Source: Streptomyces sp. ICC1
Lineage (GTDB): Bacteria > Actinomycetota > Actinomycetes > Streptomycetales > Streptomycetaceae
DNA length: 64,000 bases
Direction of reading: 5' to 3'
NCBI RefSeq assembly: GCF_003287935.1
Contig: NZ_CP030287.1
Span: 2,632,267-2,696,266, forward strand
The first letter of the stretch is position 1; each line of letters starts with the position of its first letter. A program made the translations under genes and the position numbers. This document shows, one piece after another, positions 17,785 through 28,202 of this stretch. The notes under the pieces were generated by a model. That model ran no database searches. It had not been told where the DNA came from and saw only the letters and a list, made by a program, of their open reading frames with translations.

Positions 17785-17847
17785 GGCATCTCTCCCATCT
17801 CCGGCCCCGCGGCCAGCCACATCTGGTCCGGGGGGCGCCCACCACGA

Positions 17848-17870
17848 GAAGATAATAATGAACCCTATGC
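17848..17870. promoter_or_regulatory. Putative operator D (nmrA-like/exporter divergent promoter)
   Basis: GAAGATAATAATGAACCCT, followed by ATGC, is an AT-rich island whose reverse complement (CATAGGGTTCATTATTATCT) aligns loosely with sites A-C. It is less similar than B is to C. It lies between the NmrA-like and first exporter genes. Confidence 0.4.
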
Positions 17871-17928
17871 TTTTTGTTGAGCAGTCGTGTCCCCGATTTC
17901 GGACGGAACTCACCCCGGAGGAAGTACG

Positions 17929-19428
17929 TTGACCACGCGCAGCACCACACCCCGCCGGGCCTGGCTCGGCTTCACCCTCGTCCTCAGCCTGGTCGGGCTG
18001 GTGGCGATGGACAATTCGGTGCTCTACCTCGCGATGCCGAGCATCAACGGGGCGATCTCCCCAAGTGCCGGTCAGGCGCTGTGGATCGTCGACATCTACG
18101 GCTTCGTGGTGGCCTCGCTGCTGATCGCGTTCGGCAGCCTCGGCGACCGGCACGGCCGGCTGAAGTTCCTGCTCGGCGGAGCGATGCTCTTCGGCATCGG
18201 ATCGGCCGGCGCCATGCTGGCCGGCAGCCCGGAACTCCTCATCGCCTCAAGGGGGTTGATGGGTCTCGGCGGCGCCACACTGCTGCCCTCCGGGCTGGCG
18301 ATCGTCAGCAACCTCTTCCCCGACCCGAAGCAGCGCGCCCGGGCGATCGGCATCTTCGCGGCCACCTTCGCGGCGGGCTTCGCGGTCGGACCGGTCGCCG
18401 GCGGCCTGCTCCTCGACCGCTTCTGGTGGGGTTCGGTGTTCCTGATCAACCTCCCGGTCGTGGTGGTCTTCCTGACGTTCGCCCCGAAGCTCCTCAAGGA
18501 CGTCCGCGAGGCCCGGCCCGGCCGAGTGGACGCGCTGAGCGTGGCGCAGTCGGCGGCCGGCATCCTGCTCGCCGTCTACTCGGTCAAGGCCCTCGCGGCG
18601 GAGGGGTTCTCGGCCGGGCAGTCGGCCGCCGGCATCGCGGGCGTCGCCATCCTGGTCTGGTTCGTGCGCAGGCAGTTCACGCTAGAGGAGCCGCTGCTCG
18701 ACCTCAAACTCTTCCGTGACCGGGTCTTCACCGTCGCCGTTCTGACCGGGCTCCTCTCCCTGGTGGCCTGGGCCGCGGCGGGCTACCTCAGCGGTGTGTA
18801 CCTCCAGTCGGTGCTCGGATTCAGCGTGCTGACCGCGGCGTTCCTCGCACTGCCCGGGGCGGCCGTGCTCACCGCGGCCTGCATCGGCACGGCCGGTGTG
18901 GTCGAGCGGATCGGCAAGCGGGCCGCACTGATCGCCTCACACTTCTTCATCGGAGCCGGGCTCCTGCTGCTGCTCTTCACCGGGACCACCGGCGGTGCGG
19001 CGCTGTACATCGCCTCCACCGTCATCGCGGGCGTCGGCTACGGGCTCTCCTTCAGCCTGGTCGCGGAGACCGCCGTCGCGGCGGTGCCCCCGGAGCGGGC
19101 CGGTTCGGCCGGCGCGATCGCGGAGATGAGCAACGAGCTGGGCGGCGCGCTCGGCATCTCCCTGCTCGGCTCGCTCGCCGCGTTCCTCTTCCGGTTCCTC
19201 GGCCCCGGTACGGCGGGCACCCTCGATACGACCTTGGCCACCCCGGGCCTTTCCGGCGAGACCGCCGCCCAGGCCAAGGACGCCTTCGTCACCGGCCTGC
19301 ACGCGGCGATCGGCGTCGCCGCCGCGCTCACCTTCGCGCTCGGCTTCCTCGCGCTGCGCTGGCTGCCGCGCGAGGAGCGGAACGGGGAGCCCGAGCTCCC
19401 GCGCCGGGAGGAGCAGGCCGTGTCCTGA
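17929..19428 (+). CDS. DHA2-type MFS drug exporter 1
   Basis: The 499-residue, probably 14-helix membrane protein belongs to the EmrB/QacA (DHA2) family of proton-coupled drug exporters. The first helix carries LVGLVAMDNSVLYLAMPSI, motif A reads GSLGDRHGRLKFLL, and motif C-like GFAVGPVAGGLLLDRFWWG follows. The best start is TTG 17929, with GGAGGA six bases upstream; an upstream GTG at 17887 lacks a ribosome site. It most likely exports the cluster product and gives self-resistance, under site D. A close paralogue lies at 20.5 kb. Confidence 0.88.
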   Translation: MTTRSTTPRRAWLGFTLVLSLVGLVAMDNSVLYLAMPSINGAISPSAGQALWIVDIYGFVVASLLIAFGSLGDRHGRLKFLLGGAMLFGIGSAGAMLAGSPELLIASRGLMGLGGATLLPSGLAIVSNLFPDPKQRARAIGIFAATFAAGFAVGPVAGGLLLDRFWWGSVFLINLPVVVVFLTFAPKLLKDVREARPGRVDALSVAQSAAGILLAVYSVKALAAEGFSAGQSAAGIAGVAILVWFVRRQFTLEEPLLDLKLFRDRVFTVAVLTGLLSLVAWAAAGYLSGVYLQSVLGFSVLTAAFLALPGAAVLTAACIGTAGVVERIGKRAALIASHFFIGAGLLLLLFTGTTGGAALYIASTVIAGVGYGLSFSLVAETAVAAVPPERAGSAGAIAEMSNELGGALGISLLGSLAAFLFRFLGPGTAGTLDTTLATPGLSGETAAQAKDAFVTGLHAAIGVAAALTFALGFLALRWLPREERNGEPELPRREEQAVS

Positions 19429-19469
19429 GCGCGTCCCCGCATTCCCTGCCGTACTCCGCCGTACCTGCC

Positions 19470-19524
19470 GCGCTCCTCCCGTACGAAGCCGCACCCCTTC
19501 GCGGACGTCGTACGGGAGGAGCGC
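19470..19524. terminator. Bidirectional terminator
   Basis: A 17-bp perfect stem, GCGCTCCTCCCGTACGA at 19470-19486 with its complement at 19508-19524, lies between the convergent exporter 1 and XRE regulator genes. Confidence 0.75.
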
Positions 19525-19532
19525 GCGCGGAT

Positions 19533-20414
19533 TCAGCGCTGTCCGGCCCGTGCGGTCGACTCCGACCCTGCGGCCCGGCCGCTCTGCTGGTTCAGGACGC
19601 GCAACGCGTCCGCGGAGGCCGGGTCGTTGGGGGTGTAGATCTCGACCCGATGGTCGGGGCTGTCGGGCTGGAGCCACACCTGGTAGTCCACGTTCACCGC
19701 GCCGACGGTGGGGTGCTGCAGGTCCATGACCCCGACGGTGCAGTCGGAGACGTCGCCGGTGGCCCACATCGTGGCGAAGTCGGCGCTGCCCATGGCGAGT
19801 TCGCCGATCAGTCCCGCGAGCCGGGAGTCGGTGGGGTACCGGCCCGCGGTGAGCCGCAGGTAGGCGACGTGGACGCGGGCGAGCTCGGGCCAGTTGCGGT
19901 ACGTGTCGCGGGTGTGGGGATCGAGGAAGAACATCCGCGGGACCGACGGACGCGACTGCGGGTGCCGTGGTGCCTCGTAGGGGATGTGCTCGGCGACGAG
20001 TGCGTGCCCGGTGCGGTTCCACGCGAGTACGTCTCCCCGCCTGCCGAGTACCACCGCGGGCGTGGCCTCGCCGAGGGAGGCCAGGAGCGTGAGGACGCGC
20101 GGGTGGGGGTCCTCACGGGGCGGTTCGCACAGACCGGGCTTCACGGATTGCCGGGCGAGATTGTGCAGGTGGACGGTCTCCACCTGATCGAGCCGGAGCA
20201 CCCGGGCGAGCGCGTCGAGCACCTGCTCGGAGGCGGCGTCGGCCTGCCCCTGCTCCAGCCGAGTGTAGTAGCCCGCACTCACTCCGGCGAGCTGGGCGAG
20301 CTCCTCACGCCTGAGACCGGGGACCCGGCGGGACGTGCCGTAGGTGCGCAGGCCGATCTCAGCCGGAGTGACCCGGTCGCGGCGGCTCTTGAGGAACGTT
20401 CCGAGGCTCTCCAT
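19533..20414 (-). CDS. XRE-family regulator with MmyB-like ligand domain
   Basis: The 293-residue protein starts with LGTFLKSRRDRVTPAEIGL and an HTH (GLRREELAQLAGVSAGYYTR), followed by the MmyB-like sensor domain (WNRTGHALV, FLDPHTRDTYRNW, RLTAGRYPTD). This family is common beside SDR or exporter genes in actinomycetes, where it usually controls the divergent neighbour. Here the neighbour is exporter 2 and a palindromic site lies between the two starts. The start at 20414 gives the standard N-terminus. Confidence 0.87.
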   Translation of the reverse strand: MESLGTFLKSRRDRVTPAEIGLRTYGTSRRVPGLRREELAQLAGVSAGYYTRLEQGQADAASEQVLDALARVLRLDQVETVHLHNLARQSVKPGLCEPPREDPHPRVLTLLASLGEATPAVVLGRRGDVLAWNRTGHALVAEHIPYEAPRHPQSRPSVPRMFFLDPHTRDTYRNWPELARVHVAYLRLTAGRYPTDSRLAGLIGELAMGSADFATMWATGDVSDCTVGVMDLQHPTVGAVNVDYQVWLQPDSPDHRVEIYTPNDPASADALRVLNQQSGRAAGSESTARAGQR

Positions 20415-20444
20415 GAACCCAAGCCTAGGATGCCGGCCGGCTCC

Positions 20445-20471
20445 GTGGGTGTACCTGTCGGGTGTACCCAC
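20445..20471. promoter_or_regulatory. Putative XRE operator
   Basis: GTGGGTGTACC and GGTGTACCCAC, five bases apart, form an imperfect palindrome and also a direct repeat of GGGTGTACC. The site lies between the divergent XRE regulator and exporter 2 genes. Confidence 0.55.
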
Positions 20472-20517
20472 GGCAGGGGGATGGCTGGCGGCCGCGCCGT
20501 GCCGGACCGTCGAGAAC

Positions 20518-22161
20518 ATGACTCAACAGCGTGCGCACAACGCACCCGGCCTGCGGGCATGGCTCGGGCTCGCGGTGATCCTCGGACCGGTCCTCCTGGT
20601 CTCCATGGACGGATCGATCCTGTTCCTGGCGATGCCGCGGATCAGCCAAGCCCTCTCACCCACCGCGGACCAGGCACTGTGGATCCTGGACATCTACGGC
20701 TTCGCCGTCGGCTCCCTGCTGGTCGCCTTCGGCAGCATCGGTGACCGCTACGGCCGGCTGAAGCTCCTGATGATCGGCGCGACCGTGTTCGGACTCGGGT
20801 CCGCCGGAGCGGCCTTCGCGCCGACCCCGGAACTCCTCATCGCCTGCCGGGCGCTCATGGGTGTGGCCGGCGCGACCCTGCTGCCCTCGGCGCTGGCCGT
20901 GCTGAGCGAGCTGTTCCCCGACCCCCGGCGCCGGGCGCAGGCCATCGGGATCTTCGCGGCCGCCTTCGCCGCCGGGTTCGCCATCGGCCCGATCGTCGGC
21001 GGCACCCTCCTCGGGCAGTTCTGGTGGGGCTCGGTCTTCCTCGTCAACCTCCCCGTCATCGTCGCGTTCCTGGTGTTCGCGCCGGTCCTCCTCGGCGAGG
21101 TCCGGGCGACCGGGACGGGCCGCATCGACCTGCTCAGCGTGGTCACCTCCGCCGGAGGCCTGCTGCTCACGATCTACGGGATCAAGCACCTGGCCGCGGA
21201 CGGGGTGTCGGCCCTGGCGATCGCGACGATGCTCCTCGGCATCGGGGTGCTCACGTTCTTCGCCCTGCGCCAACAGCACCTCGAACACCCGCTGATCGAC
21301 TTCTCCCTCTTCCGCGACCGGGTCTTCACGATCGCGATCATCACGGGCCTGCTGCCGCTGGCCGCGTGGTCGGCGACGGCGTTCCTGTCGGGCATCTACC
21401 TCCAGTCCGTACTGGACCTGAGCGTCCTGCACGCGGCACTCCTGGCGCTCCCCGGCGCGGCCGTTCTCACGATGGCCTGCATCGTCACACCGGCCGTCGT
21501 CGAGCGCATCGGCAAGAGGGCCGCGCTCATCGTCTGCCACTTCTCCATCGCCGGCGGCCTGTTGCTGCTGCTCCCCACCACGATCACGGGCGGGATCGGC
21601 TGGTACGTCGCTTCGACCGCGCTCGCCGGCGTGGGGTACGGCATCTCCTTCAGCGTCGTCGCGGACACCGCCGTCGGGGCGGTCCCCGCGGAGCGGGCGG
21701 GCTCGGCCGGCGCGATCGCCGAGACCAGCAACGAGCTCGGCAACGCCCTCGGCATCGCGATCCTCGGTTCCCTCGCCGCCCTGCTCTTCCGCCTCCAGGG
21801 CCCGGACCTCGCTCCCACCCTCGACGAGACCCTCCAGCTCCCGGCCCTCGCGGCGGCAGCGGCCCAGGACGCGAAGTCCGCGTTCGTCACCGCCCTGCAC
21901 GTCGTCGTGGTGGTGGCCGGCCTGCTGCACGCCGTACTCGGAGCGGTCGCCCTGCGCTGGCTCCCCAGGTCGGCGCCTGACGCGTCGGGCTCCGAGGCGC
22001 CGGGCTCGGACGTGCCGGGCTCGGATGCGCCGGGCTCGGATGCGCCGGGCTCCGACGCGCCGGGCTCCGACGCGCCGGGCTCCGACGCGCCGGCGTCCGG
22101 CAAGCCGGGCTCCGACATCCACGGCGAGTCCGCGAACGACCGGGTGACGAACACGGCCTGA
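20518..22161 (+). CDS. DHA2-type MFS drug exporter 2 with repetitive tail
   Basis: The 547-residue protein is a clear paralogue of exporter 1 through the whole membrane region (ILDIYGFAVGSLLVAFGSIG, GSIGDRYGRLKLLM, FAIGPIVGGTLLGQFWWGS). After the last helix it has a hydrophilic tail (about 490-535) of repeated GSDAP units that exporter 1 lacks. ATG 20518 has only a weak ribosome site. The paired XRE gene probably regulates it. Substrate unknown; it may serve the same product or general drug efflux. Confidence 0.87.
   Translation: MTQQRAHNAPGLRAWLGLAVILGPVLLVSMDGSILFLAMPRISQALSPTADQALWILDIYGFAVGSLLVAFGSIGDRYGRLKLLMIGATVFGLGSAGAAFAPTPELLIACRALMGVAGATLLPSALAVLSELFPDPRRRAQAIGIFAAAFAAGFAIGPIVGGTLLGQFWWGSVFLVNLPVIVAFLVFAPVLLGEVRATGTGRIDLLSVVTSAGGLLLTIYGIKHLAADGVSALAIATMLLGIGVLTFFALRQQHLEHPLIDFSLFRDRVFTIAIITGLLPLAAWSATAFLSGIYLQSVLDLSVLHAALLALPGAAVLTMACIVTPAVVERIGKRAALIVCHFSIAGGLLLLLPTTITGGIGWYVASTALAGVGYGISFSVVADTAVGAVPAERAGSAGAIAETSNELGNALGIAILGSLAALLFRLQGPDLAPTLDETLQLPALAAAAAQDAKSAFVTALHVVVVVAGLLHAVLGAVALRWLPRSAPDASGSEAPGSDVPGSDAPGSDAPGSDAPGSDAPGSDAPASGKPGSDIHGESANDRVTNTA
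21987..22119. repeat. 15-bp tandem repeat in the exporter 2 tail
   Basis: About eight copies of a GGGCTCNGANGYGCC unit encode GSDAP repeats. Copies vary at synonymous positions in places and are identical in others. Confidence 0.8.
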
Positions 22162-22237
22162 ACCGCTCCTCTCCGCAGCCCGGTCCGGCGCCGCGAGCCG
22201 ATAGATTTTGCGGCCCGGACCGAAGGAGCCACCACCC

Positions 22238-23002
22238 GTGATCGTCATAGCCCACCTGAGCGACGTCCACCTCGACGGAGGCGGCCGGGCCGCGGAGCGC
22301 ACCCGCGCCGTCATGGAATACCTGGAGGAGCTCCCGTACGCCCTCGACGCGGTGCTCGTCAGCGGGGACATCGCGGACCACGGGAGCGCGGAGGAGTACG
22401 AGGAGGCGCGCAAGGCCCTCGGCTCGCGGCACCCGCTGGTCGCCTGCCCCGGCAACCACGACGACCGCGCCGCCTTCCGGCGCGGCCTGCTGGGGGAGGA
22501 GCGCCCGTCAGGGGCCCCGGTCGACCAGGTGCTGCGCGGCGACGGCTTCGTGCTCGCGGTGTGCGATTCGTCGGTCCCCGGCGAACACCGCGGACACCTG
22601 GAGGACTCGACGATTTCCTGGCTCGACGGGGTGCTCGCCGGGACCCCGCGCGAGGTGCCGGTGCTGGTCGCCTTCCACCACCCGCCCGTCCCGCTGCACA
22701 TCCCCTACGTGGACGGGATCAGGCAGTTCGGCGAGGAGCGGCTGGCGGCGCTCGTCGACCGGCACCCGCACCTGACCGCGTTCCTGTGCGGGCACGCCCA
22801 CACGGGCGCGGCGACCACCTTCGCGGGCCGGCCGCTGCTCGTGGCGCCGGGCGTGGTGTCCACGACCCGGCTCCCGTGGGAGGCGGCGTCCGGCGCCAGC
22901 GAGTACATCCACCTCGACGAGCCGCCCGCCGTGGCCTTCCACGTCATCGGCGGGGACGGGCGCCTGACGACGCACTACAGGGTGGTCGTGGCCCGCCGGT
23001 AG
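22238..23002 (+). CDS. Calcineurin-like metallophosphoesterase (CpdA type)
   Basis: The 254-residue protein has all five metal motifs of class III cyclic-nucleotide phosphodiesterases and related enzymes: LSDVHLD, SGDIADHG, PGNHDDR, AFHHPPV and CGHAHTG. It probably hydrolyses a phosphodiester such as cAMP, but the substrate cannot be read from sequence. The GTG start at 22238 follows GAAGGAG by nine bases. The 3' end overlaps the convergent DUF2087 gene by 28 bases. Confidence 0.88.
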   Translation: MIVIAHLSDVHLDGGGRAAERTRAVMEYLEELPYALDAVLVSGDIADHGSAEEYEEARKALGSRHPLVACPGNHDDRAAFRRGLLGEERPSGAPVDQVLRGDGFVLAVCDSSVPGEHRGHLEDSTISWLDGVLAGTPREVPVLVAFHHPPVPLHIPYVDGIRQFGEERLAALVDRHPHLTAFLCGHAHTGAATTFAGRPLLVAPGVVSTTRLPWEAASGASEYIHLDEPPAVAFHVIGGDGRLTTHYRVVVARR

Positions 23003-23274
23003 CCGGCGCCGTCGCGGGTCCGGGTGAGGTGACCGGCGATGACCATGTACCGCCGCAGCGCCGCGCAGTCCTCGTGGACGGTGAGGAGGAGCCGGTTCAC
23101 CTCGGGCTCGGTGTACTCGCGGTCCGCCGCGAAGAGGGTCTCGGCGAGGTGGACGAGCAACTGCTCGCGGCGGGCCGCCTTGCGCGGGATGGCCGCGAGG
23201 CGGCCGCCGGCGGTGAAGAGGTCGCCGACGCCTCGTTGTGCGTGCGGACGGGTTTCTACGGAGCTCTGTGACAT
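22975..23274 (-). CDS. DUF2087-like small protein
   Basis: The 99-residue protein contains a basic helical segment and LAETLFAADREYTEPEVNRL, then CAALRRYMVIAGHLTRTRDG, the pattern of DUF2087 winged-helix-like domains found alone or after ArsR/MarR-type domains. The likely start is ATG 23274. It is probably DNA- or RNA-binding; no specific target can be named. Confidence 0.75.
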   Translation of the reverse strand: MSQSSVETRPHAQRGVGDLFTAGGRLAAIPRKAARREQLLVHLAETLFAADREYTEPEVNRLLLTVHEDCAALRRYMVIAGHLTRTRDGAGYRRATTTL

Positions 23275-23503
23275 GTCATGGAGCTTCACCCGCCCCGGCA
23301 CCCCTCGGCAACGGATTTTCGCCCCGGAGGCCTTCCTGCGCGGCGGGCTCCAGGGCGCCCCGCCGCAATATGCCGCACCCCGCCGCAACATGCCTCAACG
23401 TGCCGCACTCCGGCAAAAAGTGACGGTCATTCATCTTACTGAGAAGTAGCACCTGCCAGTACCCTCCCCGTGACCGGTTCCTGCCCCCCACGGAGGAGCA
23501 CGT

Positions 23504-26263
23504 ATGCGACGCCCCACCACCCGCGTCAAAGCAGCCGCGGCCGCCGCGCTCATCGCCCTCGGCGCGGCCCTGCTGGCCCCGGCCGCATCGGCCGCGCCGG
23601 CCGCCGGGTCCGACACCCCGGTGCCGCTGCCCATCGCCGACTACTGCGGACAGCAGTGCGCCGACATCCTGCCGCCCGGCCAGAGCGGCAACGCCACCCT
23701 CGCCCAGATCCTCGCGCACAAGGCGTTCGGGACCATGCCCGCCCACGCCTCCGACCAACTGGCCCGCTACGACTCCCTGGTGGCCGGCTACCCCGGCCTC
23801 ACCGACGCCAAGGTCAACGAGTTCTTCAACGATGCCTCCTTCGGCGTCCCGGGCAACCAGGTCGAGTCCACCACCAGCCCGCGCCCCGACGTCACCATCA
23901 CCCGGGACAAGAAGACCGGGGTCCCCCACATCAAGGGAACCACCCGCTACGGGACTTCCTACGGCGCCGGTTACGCCGCCGGGCAGGACCGGCTCTGGCA
24001 GATGGACCTCTTCCGGCACGTCGGCCGCGGCGACCTCACCCCCTTCGCGGGCGGCGCCCTCGCCAATCAGGGCCTGGAGCAGCAGTTCTGGCCGCAGGCC
24101 CCGTACACCGAGGCGGACCTCCAGGCCCAGGTGGACCGGATCCGGACCACCGAGGGCGAGCGCGGGCGGCTCGCGATGGAGGACGCCCAGGCCTACATCG
24201 ACGGCATCAACGCCTACCGCGTCCAGTCCAAGAACGGCCGCTACTTCCCCGGCGAGTACGTGCTGACCGGGCACATCAACTCGATCACCAACGCCGGTGA
24301 GATCCAGCCCTTCAAGCTCACCGACCTGATCGCCCTCGCCTCCGTCGTCGGCGGCCTGTTCGGCGGCGGCGGAGGCGGCGAGGTGCAGGCCGCGCTCTCC
24401 CTGCTGTCCGCGCAGCAGAAGTACGGCCTGGAGGAGGGCACCCGCGTCTGGGAATCCTTCCGCGAGCGCGAGGACCCGGAAGCCGTGCTCACCGTGCACG
24501 ACGGCTCGAGCTTCCCCTACGCCCAGAAGCCCGCGAACCCGCAGGGCGCGGCCCTGCCCGACGCCGGCTCGGTCACCGCCGAACAGCTCGTGTACGACCG
24601 TACGGGCGCGGCCACGGCCGCCGCGGCGGCAAACCCGCCGAAGCTCATGAAGTCGAGCATGTCCAACGCCCTGCTCGTCTCCGGATCGAAGACCGCGAGC
24701 GGCCACCCGGTCGCCGTCTTCGGACCGCAGACCGGCTACCTCGCCCCCCAGCTCCTCATGCTCCAAGAGCTCCAGGGCCCCGGCATCAGCGCGCGCGGCG
24801 CCTCCTTCGCCGGCGTCAGCATGTACGTACAGCTCGGCCGCGGCCAGGACTACGCCTGGAGCGCCACCTCCGCCGGCCAGGACATCACCGACACCTTCGC
24901 CGTCGAACTGTGCGAGCCGGGCGGCGGCGCCCCCACCAAGGCGAGCACCTCCTACCTCTACCGGGGCACCTGCACGCCCATGGAGAAGCTGGAACACACC
25001 AACGCCTGGAAGTCCTCCGTCGCCGACTCCACGCCGAACGGCTCCTACCGGATGCAGGTCTGGCGCACGCACTACGGCATCGTCACGCACCGCGCGACCG
25101 TCGAGGGCAAGCCCGTGGCCTACACCGCGCTGCGCTCCACCTACCGCCACGAGGCCGACTCGATCATCGGCTTCCAGATGCTGAACGACCCCTCCTACGT
25201 GAAGGACTCCCGCACCTTCCAGGAGGCGGCCCGGCGCATTGGCTACGCCTTCAACTGGTTCTACGCCGACTCGCGCGAAGCGGCCTACTACAACAGCGGG
25301 TTGAACCCGGTCCGGCCGCCCGGCGTTGACGCCGCGCTCCCCGTACACGCGAAGCGGCAGTACGAGTGGCAGGGCTTCGACCCGGCCGCCAACACCGCCT
25401 CCTACACCCCGCCCGCCGAGCACCCGCAGTCCATCGGGCAGGACTACTACATCAGTTGGAACAACAAGCAGGCCAAGGACTACTCCGCGGCCGGCTTCGG
25501 GATGGGCTCCGTCCACCGCGGCGACCTCATCGACCAGCGGGTCAAGACGCTCGTCGCGGCGGGCGGCGTGACCCGGGCCAAGCTCACCCAGGCCATGGCG
25601 GACGCCGCCGTCACCGACCTGCGCGCCGAGAACCTGCTGCCCGAGCTGCTGGCCGTGCTGCGCAGCGCGCCCGCCACGGACCCGGCCGTGAGCGCCGCGA
25701 TCGACAAGCTGTCCGCCTGGCAGGCGGCCGGCACCGAACGCAAGGAGGCCGCGCCCGGTTCGAAGGCGTACGCGCACGCGGACGCCGTCCGGATCATGGA
25801 CGCCTGGTGGCCGCTGCTCGTCGAGGCCGAGTTCAAGCCCGGCCTCGGGGCCCCGCTGTACGACGCCCTGCGCGCCTCCCTGACCGTGGACGAGGCACCC
25901 AACGCGGGCCACGGGCCCACCGGTTCGCACGCCGGGTCGGCCTTCCAGTACGGCTGGTGGAGCTACGCCGACAAGGACCTGCGCACGGTGCTCGGCCGCC
26001 CGGTGGCCGGACCGCTGGCCCGGGCCTACTGCGGCGGCGGCTCGCTCGCCGGCTGCCGGGACGTCATGACGGCGACGCTGAAGCAGGCGGCCGCCGCCAC
26101 GCCCGCCGCCGTCTATCCGGCGGACGGGACCTGCGCCGCGGGCAACCAGTGGTGCGCGGACGCGATCGTGCAGCGCCCGGTGGGCGGCCTGGCCCACCCG
26201 CAGATCAACTGGCAGAACCGGCCGACCTACCAGCAGGTGGTGGAGTTCCCCGCCCACCGTTGA
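23504..26263 (+). CDS. Secreted penicillin acylase family (Ntn) amidase
   Basis: The 919-residue precursor has an Ala-rich signal peptide (about 1-31, cleavage after ASA), then a small-subunit region, a linker, and the large subunit beginning at Ser387 in MKSSMSNALLVSG, the N-terminal nucleophile released by autocatalysis. FGPQTGYLAPQLL and GRGQDYAWSATSAGQD follow as in penicillin and AHL acylases. It would hydrolyse acyl amides outside the cell: β-lactams, acyl-homoserine lactones or lipopeptides. GGAGGAG sits five bases before ATG. It lies alone, so a link to the neighbouring clusters is not supported. Confidence 0.88.
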   Translation: MRRPTTRVKAAAAAALIALGAALLAPAASAAPAAGSDTPVPLPIADYCGQQCADILPPGQSGNATLAQILAHKAFGTMPAHASDQLARYDSLVAGYPGLTDAKVNEFFNDASFGVPGNQVESTTSPRPDVTITRDKKTGVPHIKGTTRYGTSYGAGYAAGQDRLWQMDLFRHVGRGDLTPFAGGALANQGLEQQFWPQAPYTEADLQAQVDRIRTTEGERGRLAMEDAQAYIDGINAYRVQSKNGRYFPGEYVLTGHINSITNAGEIQPFKLTDLIALASVVGGLFGGGGGGEVQAALSLLSAQQKYGLEEGTRVWESFREREDPEAVLTVHDGSSFPYAQKPANPQGAALPDAGSVTAEQLVYDRTGAATAAAAANPPKLMKSSMSNALLVSGSKTASGHPVAVFGPQTGYLAPQLLMLQELQGPGISARGASFAGVSMYVQLGRGQDYAWSATSAGQDITDTFAVELCEPGGGAPTKASTSYLYRGTCTPMEKLEHTNAWKSSVADSTPNGSYRMQVWRTHYGIVTHRATVEGKPVAYTALRSTYRHEADSIIGFQMLNDPSYVKDSRTFQEAARRIGYAFNWFYADSREAAYYNSGLNPVRPPGVDAALPVHAKRQYEWQGFDPAANTASYTPPAEHPQSIGQDYYISWNNKQAKDYSAAGFGMGSVHRGDLIDQRVKTLVAAGGVTRAKLTQAMADAAVTDLRAENLLPELLAVLRSAPATDPAVSAAIDKLSAWQAAGTERKEAAPGSKAYAHADAVRIMDAWWPLLVEAEFKPGLGAPLYDALRASLTVDEAPNAGHGPTGSHAGSAFQYGWWSYADKDLRTVLGRPVAGPLARAYCGGGSLAGCRDVMTATLKQAAAATPAAVYPADGTCAAGNQWCADAIVQRPVGGLAHPQINWQNRPTYQQVVEFPAHR

Positions 26264-26289
26264 GGCCCGTGCGCACGAAAGCCCGCCGG

Positions 26290-26353
26290 CCGCACGAAGG
26301 CCCGCCCGTCCCGGAACGCGAGCGCTCCGGGGCCGGCGGGCCTCTTCGTGCGG
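26290..26353. terminator. Bidirectional terminator
   Basis: CCGCACGAAGGCCCGCC and GGCGGGCCTCTTCGTGCGG pair with one small bulge, between the convergent acylase and secreted-protein genes. Confidence 0.75.
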
Positions 26354-26360
26354 GGGTGCG

Positions 26361-28083
<1,723 letters not shown>

Positions 28084-28202
28084 GAGATCGTCCCTTGTGA
28101 TCGGCTGTGCACCGTTGTTACCGACGAGTTGAATGTAAGAGTGCCAATGGGGGTTGGCAAGGTTGCTCGAGCGCACCTTTTCGGCCGACTCCTACTGACC
28201 GG

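Noticed and set aside
23276..26257. Nearly 1000-codon minus-strand frame opposite the penicillin acylase
   Set aside because: Same antisense effect; the plus strand has the signal peptide and Ntn motifs.
23504..26263. Penicillin acylase as a tailoring enzyme of the neighbouring clusters
   Set aside because: It is monocistronic with its own terminator and lies among ordinary genes; nothing links it to either cluster.
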